A stretch of 64,000 nucleotides of DNA, taken from assembly GCA_037043015.1 (NCBI GenBank), contig CM073323.1:10351758-10415757 (forward strand). The letters run 5' to 3'. Every line of letters begins with the position of its first letter. Position 1 is the first letter of the stretch. Both the position numbers and the translations under genes were made by a program. Origin of the DNA: Bryum argenteum (lineage: Eukaryota; Streptophyta; Bryopsida; Bryales; Bryaceae). The notes under the pieces are model-generated. The model did no database searches and was not told where the DNA came from. It saw only the letters and a program-made list of their open reading frames with translations. This document shows positions 1 to 11,285 of the stretch, one piece after another.

Positions 1-2973
1 TTTGGTGGAAGAGATGTCATTATCCAAGTTTTATTTTTCTCTAATGAATGTAATTCAGCTTGTATTGCATCTTGCCATTCTTTGCTATCAGGCCTTGCTA
101 AAGCTTCTTTTATAGTGTTTGGGGGTATTAAAGAAACATGAACTATATTTGCTTGATGTGATCTATGAGTATGACAAGGTTTATTTTTCTTTGGTGAATT
201 TTGACTTTGAACATACTCAAGATATCTTTTTGTTGGTTGAATGTTTCTTCTAGGTCTTAAGGAGCTAAGGGGTGGATTAGGAGCTTGCAAACTTGAAGTA
301 ACTTCCTCTTCTATATGAGGAATACTTTCACTTTCTAAAGAAAATTGTGAGAATTGTTGCAAGACATCATTCTGAGAAGGTGAATTTTGATAACTGCTCA
401 CATTAGGAATACTTATTTGTGGTTCTTGTGCTAATTGAGGATGTGCTGAAGTAACTATTGGTGATGGCTTATTTAATTGTACAGGAGGAATGGAAAACAA
501 ATGAGGATCTATGAGTTCCTCTTCTTTTTCTTCATTTTTGTCTCTATTATTGTTTTGATATTTATCAAAATTTTCATTAAATATGACATCACGTGATATA
601 ATTATAGTTTGTTTTTCTGTATCTAATAATCTGTAGGCTTTTGATTCTTCACTATAGCCTAATAAAATTGCATTTCTTGAATGTGAGTCTAATTTCCTTC
701 TGTTTTCTTTTTGTACAAGAACTTGAGCTTGACTCCCAAATATTTTCAAGTAAGATAAATTAGGTTGTCTTCCAAACCAAATTTCAAATGGAGTCTTGTG
801 TGAACTCACTGATTTGGTTGGGCTTCTATTTTGCAAATAATTAGCTGTCAAAAGAGCTTCTCCCCAAAATACTTTAGGTAACTTTGCATAAGATAGCATG
901 GTCAAAACTGCTCCAACTAAAGTTCTGTTCTTTCTTTCTGAAACACCGTTTTGTTGTGGTGTATAGGCTGTAGTATATTCTCTCTTTATCCCTTCTTGTG
1001 AACAAAGGTGTTTGAATTCATCGATAAGTATTCTCCTCCCGATCGAGATCTTAATATTTTAATTTTATGATTTGTTTGTTTTTCCACATAATTCTTATAG
1101 TGAATAAATTTATTGAGTGCTTCTGATTTATATTTCATTAAGTAGACAAAACTAAATCTTGATAAATCATCTATAAAAGTTATGAAATATCTAGATCCAG
1201 CAGAGTGTGTTCCAACTTGCATTGGACCACATATGTCTGAGTGAATTAGTTCTAATAGTTGAGTGGCTCTAGTTGTACTACTTTTTGGAATCTTTTGTTT
1301 ATGTTGCTTTCCAATAGAGCATGATTCACAAAATGTCATGTCATTCTCATTAAAATTATCCATTCCTTTGGACATTGTAAGTAATTGTTTAAGTCTATGT
1401 TTGTTAATATGGCCCATTCTAAGGTGCCAAAGATCAGCTTTATTTGCACTTGTAAGTGCGGGAATTGCCATGATATTTTTGTTTGGTATAATTGTATGAC
1501 CTAATTCGTAAAGGTCAGGATTTAATTGACAATTAGCGATTGTTTGACCAAATTTGTTGATTAATGCCATTTGTCCTGATTTTATTCTTATTTCTCCACC
1601 TGCCTTGTCTAATTGCTTTGCAGAGAATAAGTTTTTAGCAAGTCCAGGAACAAGAAGTACATCAGGGATGATCTTTTCAATACCATTGATTAGTCTAATG
1701 GTAACATCTCCATATCCTTCAATTGTATAGGATGTAGTATCGTCACCTAAATAAACTTCTTGTTTTTCTCTTTGCACATTGAAATTGGTGAAAGCTTCAG
1801 GGTTGATGACACATATGTTGAGTAGCTCCACTATCAACATACCAACTCGATGTGGACTCTCCTTTTGTTACTAAGGCAGTGACTACATAGAGTCTATCAG
1901 GCTTAGTAATAGCATTACTTTGTTTTCTATTATAATGCTTCTTATCTGCAGATATTCGAATTCTGCAGTCTCTAATTAAATGACCTGGCTTTTTGCAATA
2001 AAAGCAATATTTGTTATTAATAGTTTCATTTTTGCTTTCATACTTCTTAAAATTTTCATTCTTTTGAAAATTTGACTTGGAGAAGTGTTTCTTAAAATTA
2101 TTATTATTAAATTTTCTTTTTGTATAAAGAGCTGATTGGGATTCATTATTCCAACTCATGTCTTTCATGAGTGTTTCTTCTTGAATTAAATCTGTAATTA
2201 ATGATTGCAACGTAATTCCAGGTTGCCTTCTTAAAGAACTAATGAATATTTTGTAATTTGCAGGTAAGCTGCGCATTAAGGCCAATATGGCTTCTTCATC
2301 TGCAATTGGAGACCCTGCTGCAGCTAAGTTCTGCAAGTGGGATCTGAACAGATGAATGTGTTTGATAACACTATCATTTTCTCTCATTTTTAAGGTATGT
2401 AATTTATCTTTTAGATGCATTCGGGTGACTGCATCTTGTGATTCAAAAATTCTTTCTAATTCTTGCCATGCTTGATTTGCAGTTGTGCAAGATTGAATAT
2501 GTGAAATGATATTGTTTTCTAGACAATTGTTTATGATCGTAAGAGATAATGAATCTCTTTCCTCCCAATGAATAATACTACCTTCACCTGTTGTAGGCAA
2601 AGCTTGGGATCCTCCAACAATTTCTGCTGCAGTGGGTGCTACCGGTTTAGGTTCAACACCACTAGTTATAGACCATAACTTGTCTGTCTTGAAAATCAAT
2701 GTCAATCTATGTTTCCAGATACTATAATATGTTCCATCAAATTTTGGAACATGGCTAATGTCCACCTTTTGTGACATTTTTCTAACAAACTGTTGTTTTT
2801 ACCAGTATTTGGAATATTTTATTGACGAAGTAAATCTGATGTAATTTAATTTGTACTTCATCAATTTTCATGAAATTGTGTGTTTTTATGTTTAATAAAC
2901 ATTTTGCTACATGAGTTAAAGTATAACTCATTTTAGCTCAATGTAGGAAATTGAGTCTAAAGATTGCTATTTC

Positions 2974-2985
2974 GCTCTGATACCA
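2974..2985 (-). other. Primer-binding site, initiator-Met tRNA type
   Basis: The minus strand reads TGGTATCAGAGC immediately next to the LTR. This is the classic plant Copia/Gypsy primer-binding site complementary to the 3' end of initiator methionine tRNA. Confidence 0.9.
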
Positions 2986-3145
2986 TGTTAGAGTTATGAT
3001 AATCTATATCATTATATTAATCACAATTGATTACACATATTTCATGAAGAAATAGTTTCACTAGGAGTCACATCTCTTCCTACAGACATGACTATTCACT
3101 GATTCGAATAAGTATACTATACTGTATTCCTACATGTTACTAACA
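2986..3145 (-). repeat. 5' LTR of the Copia element
   Basis: This 160-bp stretch starts TGTTAG and ends CTAACA on the plus strand, so it has the TG...CA ends and inverted tips of an LTR. It directly abuts the primer-binding site on its element-internal side. Sequence from 3146 onward matches the second copy of the host gene, which fixes the outer boundary; a 5-bp target duplication would begin at 3146 (TGGAT), but its partner lies outside the window. Confidence 0.85.
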
Positions 3146-3514
3146 TGGATTGTGTTGTGTAGCCAGTTACCGGGCATACTCGTTCTCATTCTTGTTCATA
3201 GCTTGTACGTGATCATCGTTCCTGCGGCTGCTTGGATACGGCATATGATCAGATGCTTCCATGGCCACACCATGCCTGGAAGGGCTCCAGGGCAGAGTTT
3301 GGTCCATTACATCTTCTGTGGCGGAATACCGCTCGAACCGGGGGCTCGACAAACCCCTTTCTATTTCCGACTGGAGTATCTGAATTGGTGCATGAGGCTA
3401 GTGACTTGCACGGTTGTTAGGTATGTAGTCGAAGATTCTTTTCCCTACTGGAGGTTGCAGTTCCAAAATTTGTGGCAGGAGATCTTTCCGTTGTACAATG
3501 TCGTAGCGATTTAA
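3146..3514 (+). pseudogene. 3' part of unknown two-TM gene, cut by Copia insertion
   Basis: From 3146 the sequence follows the 3' half of the gene at 5580-6239: shared motifs include HSLYVIIV, FHGHTMPGR, PGQSLVHYI, GARQTPFYFRL and LQFxNLWQEIFP, with the same stop context (3512-3514). Relative to the other copy it lacks about 25 residues between FYFRL and SFPYW. The 5' half is not in the window; it should lie on the other side of the Copia element. Similarity continues about 225 bp into the 3' flank, so the locus arose by duplication of a segment larger than the coding region. Function is unknown. A transcript from this copy would be truncated, so I treat it as a pseudogene. Confidence 0.7.
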
Positions 3515-3740
3515 GAGATATTTTGCATCACTACAACCTCTGAATACAAGGACTGCTTTTTCTCATTAGGGATTAATGTTACTGTTTGTCCAAGGCTGAG
3601 ACAGTAATCGTCCGTTATTGGTGGTCATGTATTTTGTCGGTAAGAAGTGCGGTGCAAAGGATCCGTAATCAGAACACGCAAGGCACTGACACAGGATGTG
3701 CAGTCACGACGGAGAGAATTCTTTTGTGCAGAACTGCACT
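3146..3740 (+). repeat. Duplicated segment, copy 1 (pairs with 5850-6450)
   Basis: Coding 3' end plus 3' flank match the segment at about 5850-6450 in direct orientation. The shared flank includes a block reading GTCCAAGGCTGAGACAGTAA and the following 100 bp. Divergence is moderate, with indels. Confidence 0.85.
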
Positions 3741-3839
3741 GAATTCTTCTTTGGGGTCTCAGAAAACAACTTTTTGATGACCACAATTTGTGGACACATG
3801 TAACAGTGACGAGCATCAATATTGATCACAAGCACCAAT

Positions 3840-5549
3840 ACTGATTACAATTGTCCTGTATATGATTGCGATCAAATTGGTGAAGTCAATGTCTGAGAAC
3901 GCTGTGGTTGATTATGAAGAGACTATGGGTGAAAATTTCCATCACGTTCAGCTTGATCACTTCTTTCTGATCCAGATGATTGTGAATGATGTACGAAGAC
4001 CGAGAAAGCACATGATTGGATAGATGAATCAGTATCTGGCATCCTAGACTTCAAACAATTTGTGCGTATTCGGCATCTCCGGTCTCCACGACTCACGTTT
4101 TCGCCTCTTCCGGATCTTCTTGCACTCCGTTGCCGTTACCGAATATAAGCGACTCGAAGCTTGGCAATCCGTCAAAACGCAAGGTAGTATCCAAGCATGA
4201 AGAAGTTGATCATGAACAAACCAATTTAGAAGGCTCTATCATCTTCATCGAACATGAGCAGATCAATTCACAAGGGTCTATCGTTTGTAAGCCAGGGAAA
4301 AGCTTCCGATCTTCACTGCCGAGAGTACACAAAATCCGAGACCACCGAGGCTAATAGCTGAGGTTTCGGGAGTTTTTGATCATGGGCTTGCAGACATGCG
4401 TATCCTTGGTAGATCTTCGAGGGTGAGTCTGATTATTACTATTTCGAAATCTGAATATTTATCACCTTTCGTTTAAATCTTTTTGATGATCATGGACTTT
4501 CTGAATGTGTCGGATTGATGTCGAATCATGAAGATTCATCAGTTTTATATATGAGCAGTTTCTTGGTATGGGAATCGTTTTATGCATCGAACACCCCTTC
4601 TTAATCATTAATTTTTGAGAAGTCTCACAATCATGCTTTGTATCTCGGACTCGAAATACGCAGATATTCTTGACTCTGATTATATTATTCTTCGATGAGT
4701 ACGAATCAGGTAAATATTTTTCAATGCAAGTGCCGATTGCACTTTTCCATGCCAAATACCATTCATATTCACGCTATAGCTATTCAGTTCTGTCTCACGC
4801 TACATATTCTAGGGAATATTCCTTCCTTAGTCCTTTAGAGTCCACATGCTTTGGGTTCATTCTCTTTGATCATGCCTTTAGCCAATCTTGGCACCATGTT
4901 CGACCTAGAAATTCAACTTCAAAATTCATAACTAATCGTAAATTAATATTTCCACTTCAATAGTCTAATGTAGTATCCTACTTACTTTGTCCGTGCACCA
5001 AAATGGCCCACACAGTTAGGGTAAATACACCAATATTCAAAGACTTGAGCAATTTACCATATTATGAGTGATGACACGTTTTATTTCAATGATTAGCAAA
5101 TAGAAAAGACAAGCTTTCTCTGTTTGTGTGGTAATTTTAACCACTTACATATTTAACTACGATGTAACAAGTAACTTATTTAGGAATACCTACTGTCATT
5201 CACCCTACCGCTTGTACATATGAGGAACATATTCTTCACGAAAATCTTCATTCATGTTTGCCGTCCGGATTTAGGTTCTCTTACCCTACCCCATTACAAA
5301 TCTACACACCATTGAGCGAATGTAGCCATAGCCATACTCTACACGGCAATCATTTTCACTGTGTCAAATGTCGGCAGAAGATTCGCATCATACATGAAAT
5401 GCCTGGTAACGAGGCTGTCTGCAATCGCATGAATGGGTTCATCTGGTGCATGCCCGGCAGACTGAGTTTATTTGTTCACCGAAGCAGATTGCTGCTTGCA
5501 GATGGTCTGAGCAACTGAAGCCGTGAGTGCTGCTTGAGAGTGTGGTCGA
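3840..5549. other. No gene recognised
   Basis: Open frames here are short, unrelated to each other and without recognisable motifs. I see no repeat structure beyond AT-rich stretches. It separates the two copies of the duplicated two-TM gene and may contain the 5' region or upstream exons of the second copy. Confidence 0.5.
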
Positions 5550-5579
5550 TTGTCGGTAGGGTCAAAGTGGCATCAATTC

Positions 5580-6239
5580 ATGGAGGTTTGCAGGGCGGAG
5601 TTGCAAGAGGAGGACTATGAGATCGAGGTCCATTATGTAGAAGCCACCAATGTCTACAACTTTCTTCGGTTCTTCCTTCTGGCTGGCAGGTTGCCGCGGC
5701 CTTTTGGTGCGTGTGTATGGAGCCTCATTCATGTCCTGCTGGCGGTCGTGTCTACTCTTGCACTTCTGGCGAGTTTCATCTGCTTATTCGCATGCGGTGT
5801 CTTCGCAGATTTCAGTTCTGTGCTTACCTTTGTAGTTGCAATACCCCTTATCGCTTTTGTCCATAGCTTGTACGTGATCATCGTAGCTGCGACTGCTTGG
5901 ATACGGCATCTGATGAGAGGCTTCCATGGCCACACCATGCCTGGAAGGACTCCAGGGCAGAGTTTGGTGCATTACATCTTATCTGGCGGAAAGCCGCTTG
6001 CACCGGGGGCTCGACAAACCCCTTTCTATTTCCGACTGAAGTTTGTGAATGAACTCTGCAGAATCCCATATGGTCGATTAGGTGATGATCTGCGCTTCGT
6101 CGATATCCCGTACATGTGCCTGAACCAAATGTCTTGCATTGTTGTTCTGGGATCTGTAGAGTCTTTCCCCTACTGGAAGTTGCAGTTCAAAAATTTGTGG
6201 CAGGAGATCTTTCCATCGTATGATGCCGTAGTGATTTAA
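5580..6239 (+). CDS. Unknown two-transmembrane-segment protein, 219 aa
   Basis: I do not recognise this protein. The start is the first in-frame ATG (5580), giving an acidic N-terminus (MEVCRAELQEEDYEIEV), then two long hydrophobic segments at about residues 45-73 and 80-107 that look like membrane helices. A conserved soluble part follows with FHGHTMPGR (about 115-123), GARQTPFYFRL (143-153) and a C-terminal LQFKNLWQEIFP motif (201-212). The same motifs are kept in the truncated copy at 3146-3514, so this region has been under constraint or was duplicated recently. An upstream exon cannot be excluded, because the open frame extends ten codons before the ATG with a possible splice acceptor. 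Location is inferred to be a membrane; function is unknown. Confidence 0.6.
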   Translation: MEVCRAELQEEDYEIEVHYVEATNVYNFLRFFLLAGRLPRPFGACVWSLIHVLLAVVSTLALLASFICLFACGVFADFSSVLTFVVAIPLIAFVHSLYVIIVAATAWIRHLMRGFHGHTMPGRTPGQSLVHYILSGGKPLAPGARQTPFYFRLKFVNELCRIPYGRLGDDLRFVDIPYMCLNQMSCIVVLGSVESFPYWKLQFKNLWQEIFPSYDAVVI

Positions 6240-6450
6240 GAGATATGTTGCATCACCTCAACCTCCGAATACAAGGACTGCGTTTACATTAGGGCTTAAG
6301 TTTATTGTTGGTCCAAGGCTGAGACAGTAATCGTCCGTTTTTGGTGGTCATGTATCTTGTCGATAAGTACTAAGGTGCAAAGGATCCGTAACCAGTACAC
6401 CGAAGGCACTAACACGGAACGTGCACTTTCAGAGTCGAGAATTGTATTGG
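5850..6450 (+). repeat. Duplicated segment, copy 2 (pairs with 3146-3740)
   Basis: Direct duplicate of 3146-3740 covering the 3' coding half and about 210 bp of downstream flank. Confidence 0.85.
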
Positions 6451-7139
6451 ACAGACCTGCACTGAAAAGACAACTTTTTGATGCTCAGCACACAATTGTG
6501 TACATATGTAACAGTGACAAGCACATTTGATTACTGATTACTGATTACGTTTGTCATGTATATGATTGCATCAAAACTGGTGAAGCCAATGTTGTAGAGT
6601 TTCTGAGATCCAAGTAGATACTAAGAACTAGTATTCCGGATTTGATTGCGGCTTGAAATCTCGATACATGCTTGTGTGTAATTTGCACATTTGTTGTTCT
6701 GAATATTTGAAGCATTGGAATGAATGATGTAGAATTATGAAGAGCAATTGTCCCGTATGTAAATACTGTATAGAAATGACAGTTATTTATAGAAAAGTAA
6801 GATTGTTGACGAATCCATGTATATATCGTAGTTTCAGGATACACTGATAGGCAGATATTTTTGAGTCATGAATCACCTTTTGATTGAGAAGTTTGAATTT
6901 TACAATGCAAGTCTCAGACTGCTGTCTTTATGCCAATTCACATCCATTCAAGCCATTCTATATATGTGACCAAGTGTGGATTTTCCTTGAGTCACTTGAA
7001 TCCATCAATTTTCAGTTCTATCGACTTTTCCATTTTGCCATTTTCACGACGTTCTTTAGGTCCCACTGCTCTGGAGTCGCTCAAGTCTTTTAGCGGCAAG
7101 TCAGATTCAGATGTTGGTGCCTGGGGCACATGAATACGG
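6451..7139. other. No gene recognised
   Basis: Intergenic sequence between the two-TM gene and the first KEK-family fragment. Short open frames on both strands have no motif or paralogue in the window. Confidence 0.45.
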
Positions 7140-7260
7140 TCAAGACATCTCAGAACTACCCTCCAAAATCTTCAAAACTTGCTCCAGAATCATCACAACC
7201 AAACCTTCAATCGACATAGGTTTGCATCTATGAGCGTGCTTGGAATGTGATTCGACTCGT
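7140..7260 (-). pseudogene. KEK-family C-terminal fragment
   Basis: The minus strand encodes HRCKPMSIEGLVVMILEQVL, which aligns with the plus-strand fragment at 26040-26190 (CRCMPMSIEALIVITLEQVL) and, more distantly, with HGCRSTPTIEALRSFL of the gene at 27380-27754. No Lys/Glu repeat region or start remains attached. It is a detached piece of the family; the open frame upstream of it has no family similarity. Confidence 0.5.
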
Positions 7261-7950
7261 TCTTCAGAAATGGTCGACAACTCCGGGGTGCAGGGCAGAC
7301 ATTTCGGCGACCTTGTGATGATTCTCCAAATAGCTGTGTATGTCTGTTTGGTAGTGATGCAAGCAAACATTACTGAATGATGAACACACAAGTTCAATTA
7401 AGTTACTTATTCAAGCCGACGGAGCATGGAAGAGTTTAATATACGTTTAGCTCACAACAAGGCAGAGCTCTCGTTTGAGGGGCTTCACTACCGATGGAAC
7501 ATTCACATAGTTTCTAAAGTAAAAGTTGGTCTTTTGGGTTAATAAACTCAGTCTAAGTTCCACTTTCAAAAGCGACCGGGGGACTGCACCGCAGTTACTA
7601 AAGTAAACGTTTGAGCTTTTACTTTTAATGAAAACTCAGGGCAATTTATGATTTGAAATGTATATATATGTGGCCTCCCAAAGCCTCGATGAGTTTCTGA
7701 GGTCTCATTCGTGAATACCTTCACCATTTAGACTTTGGATCAGGCCTCGGTAGTTCCTAAAGCCTCAATCGGACTAGTCAGAGTGAAGATTACAAGTCTG
7801 TCTCTATGTAAACAGGAGAGAGATGCCGTGAAACGAACTCAAGTCAACTTTGGCATGCTTGGTTGGTCCCTTTGCGCGCTCTTGTACTTTGACTAATCTC
7901 GTAGCTTTGTTCATTGCATAATTTGAGTCGCTTACTCTACGACCACGCAA

Positions 7951-8553
7951 ATGACAATGGCGTTGGAGGTCACCCAGGAGGTCACCCAGGAGGTCACCCA
8001 GGAGGTCACCCAGGCGGTCACCCAGGAGGTCAAGGAAAAGTCCCCGAAGAAGAAGGCCCAAAAAACGAAGGTTTTAAGGGAGAAGGTCCTCAAGGAGAAG
8101 GTCCTGAAAGAAAAGTCTCCAAAGAAGAAGGCCCTCAAAACAAAGGTCTTAAGGGAGAACGTCCTGAAGGAGAAGGTGCTCAAGGAGAAGGTCCCAAGGA
8201 TATCGAAACTTGCTATGAAGCAAGACTTAGTAAGCTTGGGTCTTGAAGTTGTGAAGTCGTTTTTGAAGGGGGAGCAGCTCATGAAGGTTCCGAAGATGTC
8301 GAAAACATCATGGTCTGAGGATTTAGTGACCGTCCCACCAGTACTCGAATTTTCTTCCCAGTCACAACCATGGGTGCATGCCCACCTCACTTCTAGCAGC
8401 AATGAGGTTGTTTCTCAAGGAGCAACCGCAACACAAGGTTCCGTAGAGGCCGAGGACTCCCGCAGTGTCCAAACCTTCAAGGTTCCGAAGAGGCCAAGGA
8501 CTCCTGCAATGTCCAAACCTCGTCGTGTCGGTAGAGTGCCTCAATTCATTTGA
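7951..8553 (+). CDS. KEK-family basic repeat protein, 200 aa
   Basis: Family unknown outside this window. The N-terminus has VTQE repeats (about residues 6-27), then a Lys-rich region of VLKEK/SPKKK repeats (29-82), then a conserved body: KLAMKQDLVSLGLEVVKSFLK (about 87-107), EDLVTVPPVLEF (about 123-134) and a basic tail (PKRPRTPAMSKPRR). The body aligns with the minus-strand gene at 27380-27754, and the 150 bp upstream align with that gene's promoter side, supporting a real gene with a conserved start region. Family comparison favours the ATG at 7957 (MALE) over the one at 7951. The basic composition (predicted pI high) suggests a nucleic-acid or chromatin contact, but this is inference. No introns are needed. 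Confidence 0.55.
   Translation: MTMALEVTQEVTQEVTQEVTQAVTQEVKEKSPKKKAQKTKVLREKVLKEKVLKEKSPKKKALKTKVLRENVLKEKVLKEKVPRISKLAMKQDLVSLGLEVVKSFLKGEQLMKVPKMSKTSWSEDLVTVPPVLEFSSQSQPWVHAHLTSSSNEVVSQGATATQGSVEAEDSRSVQTFKVPKRPRTPAMSKPRRVGRVPQFI
7966..8034 (+). repeat. 12-bp minisatellite inside KEK gene
   Basis: The unit GAGGTCACCCAG is repeated about five times in tandem, one with a single change, encoding Glu-Val-Thr-Gln repeats at the N-terminus of the gene at 7951. Copies are almost identical, so expansion is recent. Confidence 0.9.
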
Positions 8554-8559
8554 GGATTC

Positions 8560-9555
8560 GATAAAGAATAGAGAAATTATGGCAGAAAATTGGGATTCCC
8601 CGTTATTTGAAAGTCGAAGAAAAGTAGGGACTATCGATGTCATGCTTAGGATATATCTCAAGATAAAATTGCTTCAGGATAGAATTGCGGCACACAGTTT
8701 CTTTGCAAACCTTCTGCATGTTGTTAAATTTTATTCTTATTATTTTATCAAAAGTTGAAATATTTGTTGCTTATTCTTGAGAGTAAGAATTAAGATTGAG
8801 ATCGTCAAAATACTCATTATTCTATTGCATAATATCAAATTACTTGGTCCACATTCAAACACGACCTAGGACTTGTGACAAATTACTTAGTACAAAACTC
8901 AACCATGTTTTATTCACTACTCTTATTTACATTCCACCACTTTGAAGATGGGCTAAATCTAATAGTTGATGCTAAGTGTCTTGATTCTATTCTATGTTGA
9001 AATTTGGTGCTATTTTTTATTCTATCAAATTGGATGTATTTCATGTGTGAATCTGAGATGTCATATTACATGAAATCACATATACTACAAATGGTTTTTC
9101 TTTTCCCATGCTAAAATATACTACTTTATCTTGTCAGAATCCCTTCCCTTGGACATTTTTGAATTTAAAGTCCACCATCTTTCCTTCTATTCAATCCGCC
9201 ATTTTGTTATTTTCGCAACACCAACGAGAATCTCAAGTCGTCACATAGACTGTCGTTTTTAGAGAAGCTTTGAGATGCACGATTCGAAGTAGAAATCCGG
9301 TAGTCTTGATTTTCTTCCAATCTCTGAGTTAAAATAATTAACAAAGTTAATCAAGTTCAATTCTAAGTTCAATAGTATCAATATACTCTACAAGGCTAGC
9401 TTCAACCTCTCCCCGGGGACTCTGTGTGGTGGCAATCGAAGCCCTTTGATTGCCACAAGAGGAGAGCTTTACCCTCTGTTGTGCTTCATATAACTCTCCC
9501 TGCTTATATAACCCTCCATGCTTACATAACTCTCCATGCTTGGTTCATATAAGTA
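8560..9555. other. No gene recognised
   Basis: AT-rich 3' flank of the KEK gene. Nothing with a paralogue or motif; a few pyrimidine-rich runs near 9460-9540. Confidence 0.4.
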
Positions 9556-9559
9556 CCTT

Positions 9560-10090
9560 AATCGGCAACCTTTTTAAGTTCTTAAGAACAATGTTCATCT
9601 TTTTTCGGCTTTTCATCATCAAAGATATTCCACTACTAAAGATTAGATTTCTTCTTAAGCAGCTCAACTGTTCAATCATGCTTTTTGAGAAAAATTGCCC
9701 ATCTTCAAGAAAAGTCGTCCTCGCTTACTTGTAATAGTAAGGTTTTTTTAGCTTTAGATCACACCTTTTGTTTCTAAGTAAGTCCAATAATGTCAATTCT
9801 AAAATTATTCAAAATACTATTTGTTTGTTGCAAAAAATCCATTTTTTTATAAAGCTCTACATTGTTTGTTTAGTCAATAAGATGTCTCTTGATAGAAAGT
9901 CGTTGGATAATTCATGTGTATATTATTTACACGTTGACTTTATTATCTCAAATAACAAGAGAGTGTCAATAATTATTGTATAACATATGTCAATTCAAGA
10001 AGATTTATATAGTTGACGATCTTTTGAGAGAAATTTAACAAATTATAACCTCTGAAACTTTTGTACGTTGTTGTTGTTTATGATTGCAAT
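9560..10090. repeat. Segmental duplication block 1, copy A
   Basis: Collinear with 26290-26840: both share TTCTTAAGAACAAT-type starts, TTGTTGCAAAAA, GTCTCTTGATA, GATAATTCATGTGTATATT, AACAAGAGAGTGTCAATA and GTATAACATA in the same order. It appears non-coding. It forms the left part of the duplication described in the summary. Confidence 0.85.
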
Positions 10091-10149
10091 TCATTTCTAG
10101 TTATGTCACTGAGAATTAAGTAATTAAAAGTAAATCGAGGGATTCTACG

Positions 10150-10360
10150 GGAACTAAAAGGCATTAAACTCTTCAAAAGTGGTGGAATTTGAGCACGGGG
10201 ATGGTCGCTAAGTCGTGGTTGTGATACACTCCTTCTAATCCCTTTGGTAACTTATTCTTGAATATCCTCCTTCTCCTTGAATATCTTCTTAAATAAGGAA
10301 CTTTGCTTGAGCTCCACAACCATTGTCAATTGTTCCTCTCTCGATCTATGACTCCACAAG
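10150..10360 (-). pseudogene. KEK-family remnant, copy A
   Basis: On the minus strand a start-like region reads MVVELKQSSLFKKIFKEKED and then stops; the rest of the repeat region is missing. It corresponds to the remnant at 28310-28690, including the upstream flank (to about 10460) that matches 28690-28825. It is a shortened, non-functional member lying directly beside the large transposon insertion. Confidence 0.6.
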
Positions 10361-10476
10361 AACTATCTTTGACCCACATTAGAATCAAAGACTCACCTCA
10401 GTCCTCACCTTCAAGGACATTTTAGATATGAATGTATCGGATGGAGATTAAATACAAGCATTGTTAGACAAACAAC

Positions 10477-10517
10477 ACATTAGGTGCAAAATGGGGTCTC
10501 GAAAAGGCCGTGTAAGC
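10477..10517 (+). repeat. Left terminal inverted repeat, 41 bp
   Basis: Matches the reverse complement of 20716-20756 at 40 of 41 positions (difference at 10500). Sequence diverges immediately inside, so the TIR is sharply bounded. Confidence 0.93.
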
Positions 10518-11285
10518 CTGCCCTTTCTAGGTGAACATCCTGCCCAAATGCGGCACTGTCGCTGGCAGCGGGTGCCAGGATCGCTGCCCGCAGAGTTAAT
10601 AGGGCGGTTTAATGGTCTCGAGATGGGGTTGCGGGGTGGGGTCGGTGTGCCTAGTGGCGCCGAGGTGGCTGCCTTGTTTGGTGAACCACGCCTTCTCGCA
10701 TTGACTGCCCATGAAGCACGATTCGAAGGAGAGATGACGGGAGATTGGTGTCAACCGTTACAAGATTCAAAGTTTGCTGCCACAACGGGAAGAAGCCATG
10801 GAGCTCGGTCGACACTAGGTTGGTCTTCCCACCTGGGAATGGGGAGAATAGAAGTTGGGTGCGTAGAATTTGGGTGTTGCAGGACCAACGACCCAATTTG
10901 CAGGTGGAATTCGAGAGAGTCAAGGGAAATTGTGACAACTAAACCAGTGAGCATGATTGTCAGATACGCGCTGGCAGCAGCGTGAAGCAGTCACAAATTT
11001 GAGCAGCAAGCATTCGAAGGGTGTTCTTGCAACACCTACTACCGTGGACTGAAGAGGTTGTGTAAGTGTCGATTTCTCTATGACAAGTTTGGGTCGTGCA
11101 TTTGTACATTGCATGCTATTCATTTGATCCTGCAATTTCCTTGAGTGGCTATGGTATAGGGTTTGGTTGTTGTGAACTCTGCAGTTTTGGGTATTTGGCA
11201 ATCTTAAAAACGTTTATCTACATACTTCCAGGCCGACCCGGGGCATTGAGAGCTTGAAGCACTACTTCGGAATTCTGGACTCACG

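Larger units (their letters stand above)
1..3145 (-). mobile_element. Ty1/Copia LTR retrotransposon, 5' part (fossil)
   Basis: Read on the minus strand, the element runs from its 5' LTR (2986-3145) through a primer-binding site, gag (start near 2777; CCHC knuckle CFYCKKPGHLIRDC near 1965-2010), an aspartic protease motif (WYVDSGATQHM, near 1800-1840), the GAG-pre-integrase motif (LWHLRMGHIN, near 1400-1440), an integrase core (about 600-1300) and the first part of the Copia-type reverse transcriptase at the window edge. This gag-protease-integrase-RT order defines Ty1/Copia. The 3' part lies beyond position 1. The visible part looks broken, with roughly two or three breaks. Age cannot be judged because the second LTR is outside the window; the clear domains suggest a fairly young copy. 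It sits inside a host gene copy whose remainder starts at 3146. Confidence 0.93.

Noticed and set aside
7914-8246. Collagen-like GGHPGGHPGG frame
   Set aside because: It is an alternative frame of the VTQE minisatellite and KEK repeats; only the frame at 7951 is conserved with the paralogue.
10461-10985. 174-codon open frame starting across the transposon's left end
   Set aside because: It begins outside the TIR and runs through subterminal sequence with palindrome cores; no motif. Better explained as non-coding subterminal DNA of high GC.
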